The translations under genes and the position numbers were made by a program. From assembly GCA_963971305.1 (NCBI GenBank), contig OZ020304.1, forward strand, positions 19,450,103 through 19,514,102: a DNA stretch of 64,000 nt, given 5' to 3'. The stretch comes from Arcuatula senhousia (taxonomy: Eukaryota > Mollusca > Bivalvia > Mytilida > Mytilidae). Every line of letters starts with the position of its first letter. Positions within the stretch are counted from its first letter, which is position 1. Positions 10,337 to 19,920 of this stretch are shown here, piece after piece. Under the pieces are notes generated by a model, which saw nothing but the letters and a program-made list of their open reading frames with translations, had not been told where the DNA came from and made no database searches.

Positions 10337-12240
10337 GTTCCTTTGGTTATTTTCTGACATGTTTGTAGTTGTGGCGACATTGGTCTCTGTGTGGTGAATC
10401 GACAAAATTATCAAGCAATGATAACATTTTCGAACAACCAATAACTTTTGACAAATATAAGTTTATTTTTCCGGATCCCGCAATAGCTTTGTGAGAAATA
10501 GATAAAATTATTTATCCTTATTAAACTGACCTAGATCAAGACAGACGAATGACCCAATGTGGCTATTTTGTCACTTTCAAAAAATCAATAAAATGCTTGA
10601 ATTGTGTGTGTCTGATTGACCTATTTTTGCATAAGCATTATTTCTGTCTGTGATAATAAACTTTATTCAATGAATTAACATTTTTCAGTCAAAAATTTAT
10701 AAGAAAGTACGCTTAAACATATGCACAATCTGATAAAGTGACTACGCCATGTACGCTACATGATCTAGTTGAATCGCATTGTTGCTTTAAAACACCGCCA
10801 CATAAAAGCATGAAAAACGAAAATGCTGTGTACAATTTTTTTGCAAGATTTAACTGTTTTTGGTGTCCGAATAGTATTTTTGTCCTTTAAACTTTATTCA
10901 ATCAAGTAAATTTTCGCAATCCAAAATCAAATATCCATTACGCTAAAGCTACGCAAGATATGCTACACTGACTAAAATATAATCCGAAGCGGAACACATA
11001 ATCTACTGGTCGCGGCCATATTGTCTTGATGGAAATCCGAAGATTGAGAATCCGAATATAGCCCACGAGTGAAAAGTGAAAGTATGTACATTCCAAAGAG
11101 CTTTTGTAAATATAGAAACGACGGAAACAAACGACCTAATTGAAGTATCGCTGCATTTTTATTTGTAATAGGTAGTAATTATATAACTGTTGTATACTGT
11201 AAAATAACAATTTTAGTCAAAACGAAAGTTAAATAGACTACATATGAATATTTGATATACATTAACATCTTTGCAACTAAATAGGTTAATTTTGAAATGC
11301 TTGTTAATGATTTATCATGTTCTTTGAAAAAGTGTATTAAAACAAAGTCAAGTTATAGATTCCATTGGTCAATGTCTATTGGTGTCCATTGTTCACATGT
11401 CATTACAGGTATTTCCAGGCATTAACAAATACAAACTAGTAGTAAATATACTGACTAACCTAAAAGATGATTTCACATCGGTACTATTCTTCAACAATCA
11501 AAAGATAACAGATTACTTTAGAATAGATTGTACTTACATGAAAAACCCAGAGGTACATTGCTTAAACTTGCAGACAATGTAAAAAATAGAAATAGAACAT
11601 GGAAAATTTGTGTTTCTATTTAAAGGTAGTGTTTGCATAAAATATGTATCCAGTTCCGGTATCTGCACCTACGTTAATCATAATATTGGCTTCTATCACG
11701 GCCAATCGCTCATACTCATATCCAAACGCTAGAAAATATTTTGCATAAATCATGTTAATAGCGTCACTTCCTGATATGAGTTATTCGAATTTTTTCACTT
11801 TCATTTCTATACGCAAAAGCATGAAATGATCTTTCGTGTTTTTTTATTTCTGCTTGTTTCAATAAAAATCGAATTCAGTTAGGTGTAGTTAAATGGTTTT
11901 AAGTCAGTTAAAGAAATCGTCAATGTACACTCCATGAAAAGCCTTTTCAATAAAAGTAAACTTTTTCTTCGTTTAGATAGTTTGGTTGCCGAAATTGGTT
12001 AGCACGTAGCTTCAATTGCGCAGCTGTACTGATTTATTACTCAGCCAAACAATGATAACATAGCCAACTGCTACTCTCTGATTTTTAAATATAAACAAGA
12101 ACAAGCTATACCATGTAAACAGCGGCTATGAGTTATCGCAACTTGCAAATATTAAATAAAACTATGTGTTAATTTAGTAATTTAGTAGATCTTAGCCTGA
12201 ACTGTCTGGCAGATTTAAGGATTTTGTCATAATATTAAAT
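10337..12240. other. No recognised feature
   Basis: AT-rich interval of 1.9 kb. The 67-codon ORF at 11379-11582 has no recognisable motif. I saw no terminal repeats or copies elsewhere in the window. Confidence 0.4.
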
Positions 12241-12567
12241 AATATATTTGTGATAATATTTAATTTCAACAAATTTTAAGCTAAATAAAGGTAATAACAA
12301 AACTACCGAACTTGAATGATCAATCTCATAGTCCAGAGAAAATGAAAAAAACGAATCAGTCATACCGGAGAACTGGTGGATCGCAATGGTCCTGACTTGG
12401 TACAGGCATTTCAAACGAAATGGTGGGTTAAACCAGGTTTTATGGCGCCAAACCTCCCTCTTCCATTGCGATCTTAGGATCCGGTAATGACCATAGAACA
12501 CAACATAGTTGTGAGACACAATAGGGGTATTGAAGTGATCATCTCAGTAAAGCAGACCAGTCAAACA
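12241..12567 (-). repeat. PLE family 2 3' tail (minus)
   Basis: Follows the RT stop at 12568 on the minus strand. It is almost identical to the tail inserted at 30436-30690, with only a few differences seen over about 250 bp. This suggests the two derive from a recently active source. Confidence 0.65.
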
Positions 12568-13235
12568 CTAATTAAAACAATTAACTATCATATCTTTTAA
12601 CTCAATTTTGAACTTTTCTACTAGTGGCTGATAACGAAGAAAGAATTTTTTTAGTGATCGTATGAGACGTATTTTCTTATAGCCCTGCTTCAAAAGTCGG
12701 TCACGAAGAAACCGGTGTCTGATCAAAAAATCTGTGAAATGTGTGCAAGCTCTGGCATATCGAATAAGTTGAGAAATATAAACACCGTATGCAGGAGAAG
12801 TAGGTATATTGCTCTGTAGATTAGGAAAATTAATAATTTGAAAATTAAAATCGTCTCGTTTATCGTAAATTTTTGTACTGAGATGACCACCTGGGTCAAA
12901 TTCGAGGTGCAAATCCAAGAAAGACGTGAAGCAATTAGATTCGGTGGTCTCTTTAATCTCCAATTCCGGAGGATATATTGAAGGAATCCAACTACCAAAT
13001 GAAGTGTTATTGGCAGAAAGGACATCATCAATATATCTGAATGTAAGATTAAATGACCTTGCCTCTTTCATCTTCTTGTTCTTTACGAGTCCCTGAAGAA
13101 ATTCAGTCTCGTAAGAGTATAAAAACAAATCGGCAATGAGAGGAGCACAGTTTGTGCCTATTGGAATGCCGATTTGTTGTTGAAAAATCTCTCCTCCGAA
13201 GGTGACAAATATGTTGTCAATGAGGAAATCTAAAT
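12568..13235 (-). pseudogene. PLE family 2 RT, longest uninterrupted fragment
   Basis: About 222 codons of open frame, read upstream past the first candidate start at 13128. Blocks in order are DFLIDNIFVTFGGEIFQQQ, GIPIGTNCAPLIADLFLYSY, FRYIDDVLSANNTSFG (catalytic YIDD), YPPELEIKETTES, FLDLHLEF, IYDKRDDFNFQIINFPNLQS, YGVYISQLIRYARACTHF and LKKFFLRYQPLVEKFK. This is the palm-to-thumb portion of a Penelope-like RT. The fingers domain is missing: a stop lies just upstream of 13235. The 3' tail follows directly. Confidence 0.7.
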
Positions 13236-13369
13236 GGAACTAAATGGAAGTTTATTATATGTTTGCATGCAGTACAATTTGCATGTTACGAAATAAACAT
13301 TCAGTTAAAAAAAATACTCCATAGAATATTGGTTTTAAGGTTTTATAATAGAAGCAAAGAGACACCAAT

Positions 13370-13617
13370 GCAACATTCGAGTGTCAAAAGTCCGAAAGGG
13401 CTACGAGAAAACTTATTAACACGAACAAGGACAGCACGAAGAAACACAAAACACAAAGTCAACCGATGAGAAATCAACAACGAGACCTCAAGTCGTAACA
13501 AGAGTGACCATAGGTGTTTCGGAAGAGTAAGCGGTTCCTGTCTGCTATAACACGACCATCGTGCTGCTAATTTCCAATTCAGTGTGTAAAATTAGGTAAA
13601 AGAGGACAAAACAAATC
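13370..13617 (-). repeat. PLE family 1 3' tail (minus)
   Basis: The complement carries the same GGCACTTTTGA-type and GCAGGAACCGCTTACTCTTC-type blocks as the tail at 2426-2717. It lies directly downstream of the family-1 RT remnant at 13618-14595. Confidence 0.6.
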
Positions 13618-14595
13618 CTATGACAAACCAACATCTGCACTCATTTGGAAGATAGAAATCCCATAATTGTCAACAAGTGCACGGTGTATACCGTAAAATG
13701 TCTCGAGTGAAGACAGCGACCGTGAAAAAAAAACATAAGCCTGTGTTAGCAATTTCTGTGTCAAACGTGACGCTCTGCCAAGAAAATAGATGTAATTACC
13801 ACAAGCTTTGTAGTAACGAATTAACTGTGATACGAAGACTCCATAGGCCGGAGCAGACGGAATGTTGCTACACAAAAGGCAAAAGTTGACGATTGAAAAG
13901 TTGAAGTCATAAAGCTTTGTTGAAAATCTTCCTTGAAAGTCAATTTCGAGATGTAATCTAATATAAAGCAGACTTCATAGAATTCGGCTTGTCCTTTAAG
14001 ACATGATCCTGAAGATAAGATGGAGAAAGTCAACGAATTGAGAATTGTTCAGTGAAAGGAAATCAGCAATATAACGGAAAATTAGGCTAAAAAAGAGAGC
14101 TAGTCTACGATCTTTTTTGTCTAAAAGAGACTGTAAGAAGTCTGCTTCATATGAATAAAGAAACGAATTAACAAGCAAAGGTGCAAAATTAGTGCCCATT
14201 TGAATCCCTATTGTTTGCTGAAAAACAAAACCACTAAATTGCACAAATACATTGTCGATAGGAAAATTGGGCATGTCGATTATTTTGTCTTCTGTATATT
14301 TGTTCTTTTTCTCAGACTCATTGATGACAAAGTAAGTCTCACTGTAATGTACAACCAGATATTTGTACCTGCATTCTCCATTCTTTTAAAATAGCAGCGT
14401 TTAATCAGCTGTACAGATCGTGATTTTAGTTGTTCATGTGGAATAGAAGTGTAAATAGTGGAGAAATCGGACGTTTTGATGCTGTTGCAAGATGAAACTG
14501 ATTTTGAAGTAAGAATCTTCAATAGTTCTTTCGAATTCTTCAGGATCCACATTGATCGACACCATTTCTAGAACAACAACAATCGTAATTTATTT
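13618..14595 (-). pseudogene. PLE family 1 RT, frameshifted remnant
   Basis: The RT is spread over at least four overlapping frames: 14280-14552 (WILKNSKELL, SNSIKTSDFSTIYTSIPHEQ-type fingers block), 13996-14274 (GIQMGTNFAPLLVNSFLYSY and a decayed FRYIADFLSLNNS palm with YIDD changed to YIAD), 13821-14033, and 13618-13875 (CSNIPSAPAYGVFVSQLIRY). The palm aspartate change and several frameshifts make it dead. Its 5' side meets another PLE copy of opposite orientation starting near 14620, so the two are head to head. Confidence 0.65.
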
Positions 14596-14619
14596 TGCAT
14601 ATATACATTGACAGTCTGT

Positions 14620-15420
14620 ATCAAAAGATTTGTACGATAATTTTAAATCCAGGTCATAGTCTGAGACTCATTCTATGGAAACTTTCGATTTTTCAAATTT
14701 GTTCACCAAATTGCCACACGAAAAACTTACTTATTGCATGAAAAACTTATTGAAAAAGCTTTTTCAAATTCAAGGAACTTGTTTGTTTTAGTTGATCATT
14801 CTACTTTTTTTTACAAAACATCTTTTATTTATAAAGATACGATTTATGACTCTTTGGAACAAGTTTGCAGCATGCTTGATTTCCTAATTAACTATACATT
14901 TGTCACACTTGGGGGAGAGATTTTACAACAACAAATCGGCATTCCATTGGGCACAAGCTGTGCACCTCTCCTCGTCAACTTGTTTTTTGATTCCTACGAG
15001 ACTGAAGTTTTTCAGGAACTCTTAAAGAACAAGAAGATAAAAATGCAAGGTCCTTTCATCTCACTTTAAGATGTATGACGTCCTCTCTGTCAACGACTTT
15101 TCGTTTGGTAGATGGAGTCCTTCAATATTTCCTCCAGAGCAGGACATTAAAGAAACCGACGAATCCAGTTTTTCACGTCACTTTTGGATTTACATCTGAA
15201 TTTTAACTGGGTGGTCATCTGAGAACAGAATTTTACGATAAAAGAGACGATTTAAATTTTAATATTATTAATTTTCCTAACCTGGAAAGTAGTCTAACAA
15301 CGACGCCTACATACGGTGTCTATATTTCACAACTTATACGATATCCCATGCCTCGTTTACATTTTTCGGAATTTTTAATCCGACACAATCGACTATACGA
15401 TCCCTTTAAGAATTCTGAAT
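14620..15420 (+). pseudogene. PLE family 2 RT, decayed
   Basis: Begins in the fingers region (FDFSNLFTKLPHEKL). It includes LDFLINYTFVTLGGEILQQQ, GIPLGTSCAPLLVNLFF, then a degraded palm (frameshift just after FQELLKNKKIK) and scattered matches to the thumb up to about 15410. Part of it is open at 14734-15069 (111 codons). The 3' tail follows. Divergence from the 12.6-kb copy is clearly greater than that between other family-2 copies. Confidence 0.6.
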
Positions 15421-15770
15421 TCGTTATCAGCCAAAGGTGGAAAAATTCAAGATCATGTGAGACTAAATGGTTAGTAATTGTTATGACTAGTTTTACTGGT
15501 TGTTGTACTGAGAGGATCATCTCAGCACCTTAATATGTCTTCACAACTCTGTTGTAATTTGTGTAACTAACGGACCAAAGATCACAGCGAAAGGGGATGT
15601 TTGGCGCGACATTTATTCTGGTTTAAGCCACCACTTCTTTTGAAATAGGGCCATTGCAATTTTTTCGGTATGTCTTTTTTGTTTAATCTTGTCTCATGGA
15701 CATTTGAGACTGATTTTCCAAGATCAGTAGTCATGTTTTTACCTTTATATACGTGTTTATATATGATGGA
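15421..15770 (+). repeat. PLE family 2 3' tail, degraded
   Basis: Matches the GGCGCGACATTTATTCTGG and CCATTGCAATTTTT parts of the tail consensus, with more decay than the copies at 8.3 and 12.3 kb. Confidence 0.5.
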
Positions 15771-16559
15771 CCATACACAATAGCTGTACATTTTTTCAGT
15801 GTTTATTTTCGTGTCAAACCCAATATATATGCCTGCGCTCCGCAGAGAGCCCTGCTTTTTCTTATGGGGCAGGAATTCCTTTACTAAAATATATGTAGCG
15901 ATTCAACATTTTTTCTGGCATAGCTACATGAATACATCAAGTGGTTAATAAATAAACAAACTTTGAGAAAATGGGGTCATTACGTATAAACAACGAAATT
16001 TTGCATTACACTTTTGCCATGGAAACAACAATAAATTGCTTCAAAAAACCTAAAAAAAATAATCACAACAGACTTTTTTGCATGAAATTTGAACACTGTT
16101 GTTCCCAAATATGTTGACATTTTATCACAGTATCCTGTAGAGCAGATGTTTAATTTTAAGAAAATAGCTTCAACCTGGGTCATCGCCGTTTTGATTTTTC
16201 TCTCTCTTAAAGGCCATAAAATGTTTTTTATTTTAGAACTGACCTAAAATACACAATCCTAGTTTCCCTTTGCATCCGCCATGTTGTTTACATATAAAGC
16301 TAGCAACACTAAATTATGTATCAAAATTTTGGGGAAGTGCCAAATACCACATTAATATTAGGTAACCATGGCAACATATTTTTTTTTATAATTTTCTAAT
16401 ATATTTTCAATCTTAGCCAAATTTGGGAAACTAACACCCATCTGTGGAAAGCCTGCTATGCAAGGCGTAGGTTTGTCATATTGAAATTGTAGGAACAGAA
16501 AAAAAAAACAGTTCAACGCTATTGAAATGACTATTCTAAGTGGGAACAATTTGATCTTC
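15771..16559. other. No recognised feature
   Basis: AT-rich sequence. Short ORFs have no motifs and no terminal structure is visible. Confidence 0.4.
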
Positions 16560-16802
16560 GTTGAACCCGCTCCGGCATCAACATTTTGGTGTCAAAAGAC
16601 TAAGATTATTCCTACCACAGACATAGGTTGGTCTGGTCATAATTTATTTTTTAGTTCGGCATTGTTTAATATTATTGTACTTTGCTCTTCATAGTCATTT
16701 AATGTTTGGTATTTTTAACATTTGGACGAGTGCTTTTGGTGAGTCATGAATAGACGAAATACGTGTTAGGCGTAAGAAAATTTATTGTCTGGAGCGTTGT
16801 TG
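16560..16802 (+). repeat. Degenerate copy of hammerhead repeat, family 1
   Basis: Matches the reverse complement of the 357-bp unit: CCCGCTCCGG, CCTACCACAGACATAGG and ATGAATAGACGAAATACGTG are recognisable. The hammerhead core is broken: CTGATGAG has become TTGGTGAG, and GAAAC has become GAAAT. It lies immediately before the GTCTCGC terminus of the next element. Confidence 0.55.
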
Positions 16803-17434
16803 TTATTTTTGTCTCGCATGCGAATCAGAGCAGGACAAAGGTGTTACTTTACCGGCGGAGGTGGTTGCATTAACTATTTGCGTAAGGTTTTATGAGCACA
16901 TCCATATCCCCAGAATTATAGGTTCTAGGATAATTAAATTTGGTATGCATATGCCCCAGTAGTATCCCCACCTTTTGACCTTGACCCTGACTTTCCACTT
17001 GTGAGTGACTTTGACAATTTTCAATACATATAATAGCTATGTAAAGGTTTTTCGAGCACTTCCATATCTCAAGAACTATGGGTCCTAGGTTGATGAAACT
17101 TAGTACGCATATGCCCTAGTAGTACTTAGCACATTTACATCCTCATATTTTGATTTTGACCTTGATGTTTATGTTGAGTGACTTTGATAATTTTCAATAC
17201 ATATATATTAGCAGCGTTAAGGTTTGTGAGCACCTTCATATCTAAAGATCTATGGGTCCTAGGTTGGTGAAACTTGGTATGCATATGCCCTAGTAATAGC
17301 TAAGCACAGTTGCATCCCCATTGTTTGACAATGAACTTGATTTTCTGGTTGAATGACTCCGATAATTTGTATTGCATATATAATAAATGTTTAAAATACA
17401 AATGACAACAAAGTTCCAGACAATAAATTTTGCT

Positions 17435-17478
17435 ACGCCTGACGCGCGTTTCGTCTATTCAAGACTCATCAGAGGCGC
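17435..17478 (-). ncRNA. Hammerhead ribozyme, array unit 1
   Basis: Same 44-nt motif as at 1713-1756: stem I GCGCCU/AGGCGU, CUGAUGA, stem II GUCU/AGAC with loop UGAAU, GAAA, minimal helix III and GUC at the cleavage site. Cleavage is predicted between 17441 and 17440 in plus-strand coordinates. All invariant bases are present. Confidence 0.85.
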
Positions 17479-17791
17479 TCTACCAAAAATATTGAAAATG
17501 CCAAACACTGTATGAATATGAAGAGCATAAAACAGTATAACCAAAACTACCAAACTGGGGAACCAAATTATTACTAAGATATTCAACCTATGTCTGGGGT
17601 AGGAAGAACCTTAGGGTTTAGACAATTTTGAAATTTAGACGGATAATTTAAAGCTTTGATGTATTCTCCAACTCAAAAGTGTTGGTTCCGGAGCGGGCTA
17701 ACCTCGGGAATTTAAACTCCACCAGCAGTGCTAACCTTCACGTGTGTTCGAAATACAAATGACAACAAAGTTCCAGACAATAAATTTTGCT

Positions 17792-17835
17792 ACGCCTGAA
17801 GCGCGTTTCGTCTATTCAAGACTCATCAGAGGCGC
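17792..17835 (-). ncRNA. Hammerhead ribozyme, array unit 2 (variant)
   Basis: Identical core to unit 1 except for one substitution in helix III. The minus strand reads CGCGCUUC where the others read CGCGCGUC, so position 16.2 is U in place of G and one helix III pair is lost. U16.1 and C17 are kept. As helix III is already only two or three pairs, this copy is probably weaker. Confidence 0.75.
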
Positions 17836-18149
17836 TCTACCAAAAATATTGAAAATGCCAAACACTGTATGAATATGAAGAGCATAAAACAGTATAACCA
17901 AAACTACCAAACTGGGGAACCACATTATTACTAAGATATTCAACCTATGTCTGGGGTAGGAAGAACCTTAGGGTTTAGACAATTTTGAAATTTAGACGGA
18001 TAATTTAAAGCTTAGATGTATTCTCCAACTCAAAAGTGTTGGTGCCGGAGCGGGCTAACCTCGGGGAATTTAAACTCCACCAGCAGTGCTAACCTTCACG
18101 TGTGTTCGAAATACAAATGACAACAAAGTTCCAGACAATAAATTTTGCT

Positions 18150-18193
18150 ACGCCTGACGCGCGTTTCGTCTATTCAAGACTCATCAGAGGCGC
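18150..18193 (-). ncRNA. Hammerhead ribozyme, array unit 3
   Basis: Matches unit 1 base for base through the 44-nt motif. Cleavage is predicted between 18156 and 18155 (plus-strand coordinates), 358 nt from that of unit 2. Confidence 0.85.
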
Positions 18194-18539
18194 TCTACCA
18201 AAAATATTGAAAATGCCAAACACTGTATGAATATGAAGAGCATAAAACAGTATAACCAAAACTACCAAACTGGGGAACCAAATTATTACTAAGATATTCA
18301 ACCTATGTCTGGGGTTGTATATAAGGTATACATGTATAAACACCTTTTGATCTCAAAAACTGAAAATCCATATAAATTGAAAATATAGCGAATGTAAGAA
18401 AGAATTATTGTTTCTGCTGGCGCCGGCAGACAAGACATATTTTAGCTGTGAGGTCATTGATTTTGAAAAGAATCAATTCTTTGAAGGGCTAAATGAGCCC
18501 TTAAGGAACATCCATTTTTAACAACGCTGATGTTTCCAC

Positions 18540-19600
18540 CTAACATGACAAACATGTTATTGTACCTGCAGAAAAAGCCTTAAAAACATCATTTTGGTGT
18601 GCAAGAAACACTATATTGACTGCTTGACAGCTGAACTATGGGTTGGTTGTACAAGCAATAGCACCAATAACACAGCTACAACACTGTCTAAGGAGGAAAT
18701 TTATGTCAATCACAAATCTGTCATTTCCTCCTTCGGACTCTCTGTTGGTGCTGACAATGATGATGTTCCATCCCTGTATTTGATTCCTAAATTACATAAA
18801 AATCTATATTAACAGCGGTTTACTGTAGGGTCATCAAGGTGTACCACTAAACCTCGTGCAGTTCTGTTGACTTCAATACTAACTGCAATCATACCTCCAG
18901 AAATATAACGATTGTTGTTATTCTAGAAATGGTGTTGATCAAATAGGGATCCTTAAGAATTCGAAAGAATTGTTGGAGATTCTTAGCTCGAAATCAGTTT
19001 CATCTTGCAACAGCATCAAAACTTTTGATTTCTCCACTCTTTACACTTCTATTCCCCATGAATAAATCAAATCACGATTGGCACAGCTGATTTAACGCAG
19101 CTTTTTCTAAAAGAATGGAAAACGCAGGTACAAATATTCGGAAGTAGATTACAGAAAGACCTAATTTGTCATCCATGAGTCTAAGAAAAAGAACAAATAT
19201 AAAGAACACCAAATAGTCGACATAATCAATTTTCTTTTCGACAACATATTTGTCCAGTTTGGTTGACGTGTTAATCAGCAAACAATTGGGATTCCAATGA
19301 GCACTAATTGTGCACCTTTGCTTGCTGATTTGTTTTTACATTTTCAAAATTTATATGGAGCAGACTTCTTACAATCTTTTCTAGACAAAAAAGATCGTGG
19401 ACTAGCTCTCTCTTTCAACCTCATGTTCCGTTATATTAATGATGTCCCTTCACGAAACAAATCTCGATTTCGTGACTTTCTCCATCTCATATATACCCAG
19501 GAGCTTGAGATAAAGGACACAACAGATTCTAGGAAGTCTGCTTCATATTTAGATCTACATTTCGAAATTGACTCTCAAGAAAGTCTTTCAACAGAGCTCT
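18540..19600 (+). pseudogene. PLE family 1 RT, 5' part, split by foldback
   Basis: Includes an N-terminal block around VCKKHYIDCLTAELW, then LSKEEIYVNHKSVISSFGLS, then PSLYLIPKLHKNLY (the YxLPKxHK-type fingers block of PLEs), FDFSTLYTSIPHE, a QQTIGIPMSTNCAPLLADLF palm block, FRYINDV (YIDD changed to YIND) and LDLHFEIDSQ. Frameshifts and stops occur near 18810 and 19065. The RT is interrupted at 19600 by the palindromic element and resumes at 27846. Confidence 0.7.
19593..19600. repeat. Left target duplication of foldback element
   Basis: AGAGCTCT here and at 27846-27853. Removing the element and one copy restores the RT reading TTTCAACAGAGCTCTATGAC, which matches the paralogous RT sequence at about 23463-23480 (TTTCAACACGGCTCTATGAC). 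The octamer is itself palindromic, so it could be misread as part of the inverted repeat; the RT continuity argues for a duplication. Confidence 0.75.
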
Positions 19601-19920
19601 GTAACAACCCGTTTTGCAATAAACTCCCCGTTTTGCAATAAAATATTTTTTTCTTTGTTTTATCATGTTTTAGGTACATAATGGTTCCAAATGGTCACCA
19701 ATGAAAGTTAAGATAATAAAATATTGTTTTTAGATATAAATTAATATGATTTAACTACTTTATTGCAAAACGGGTTGATAAAATATGTTCCGTTTTTTGC
19801 ACAGACCTCCCCGTTTTGCAATAAAATATTTTTTCTTTGATTTTTTATTATTTATGGACATAATGGTTGCAAATGGTCATCACTTAAGCTTAAAATTACA
19901 AATATTGTTTTAAAACATAA
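19601..19920. repeat. Subterminal repeats of the foldback element
   Basis: Two diverged units (19615-19730 and 19809-19920) start with CCCCGTTTTGCAATAAAATA. They share ACATAATGGTT.CAAATGGTCA and end near ATATTGTTTT.A.A.ATAAA. A solo TTTGCAAAACGGG-type box lies between them. The same pair is mirrored at 27526-27831. Repeated terminal boxes of this kind often bind a transposase, which is an inference here. Confidence 0.6.

Larger units (their letters stand above)
17394..18315 (-). repeat. Tandem 357-bp ribozyme repeat (about 2.6 copies)
   Basis: Units start at 17394, 17751 and 18109 (periods 357 and 358) and are nearly identical to each other. The third stops after about 207 bp. Each unit carries one type I hammerhead in the same orientation on the minus strand. 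Cleavage-to-cleavage distances are therefore 357 and 358 nt. A head-to-tail array of about 350-nt units with a hammerhead in each is the organisation described for animal retrozymes. No protein is encoded. The unit is also found singly at 1590-1800, 16560-16802, 41890-42375 and, as a short fragment, at 58157-58222. Confidence 0.8.
16803..18446. mobile_element. Minisatellite-type element 2 with inserted ribozyme array
   Basis: The left end is TGTCTCGCATGCG, and the right end (about 18420-18446) is CGCCGGCAGACAAGACAT, a degenerate inverted match. A related full copy lies at 55321-55730. Inside are about three tandem units of 160-170 bp (16889-17380) that contain GCATATGCCC and ATTTTCAATACATAT blocks. 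The 357-bp array (17394-18315) interrupts the unit region. The architecture resembles bivalve pearl elements and Helentron/DINE-type elements (flanks, internal tandem units, terminal hairpin); that class is an inference. Confidence 0.55.

Noticed and set aside
10337..12240. Host exons
   Set aside because: No frame longer than about 70 codons, no recognisable protein and no plausible splice-bounded coding pattern by eye.
17394..18315. Direct repeats as a CRISPR array
   Set aside because: Repeat units of 357 bp with no spacers, in an animal genome; ribozyme repeat explains them.
19593..19611. AGAGCTCTGTAACAACCCG as a single 19-bp terminal repeat
   Set aside because: The interrupted RT reads through correctly only if AGAGCTCT is host sequence duplicated on insertion, although the match at 42265 keeps the alternative alive.
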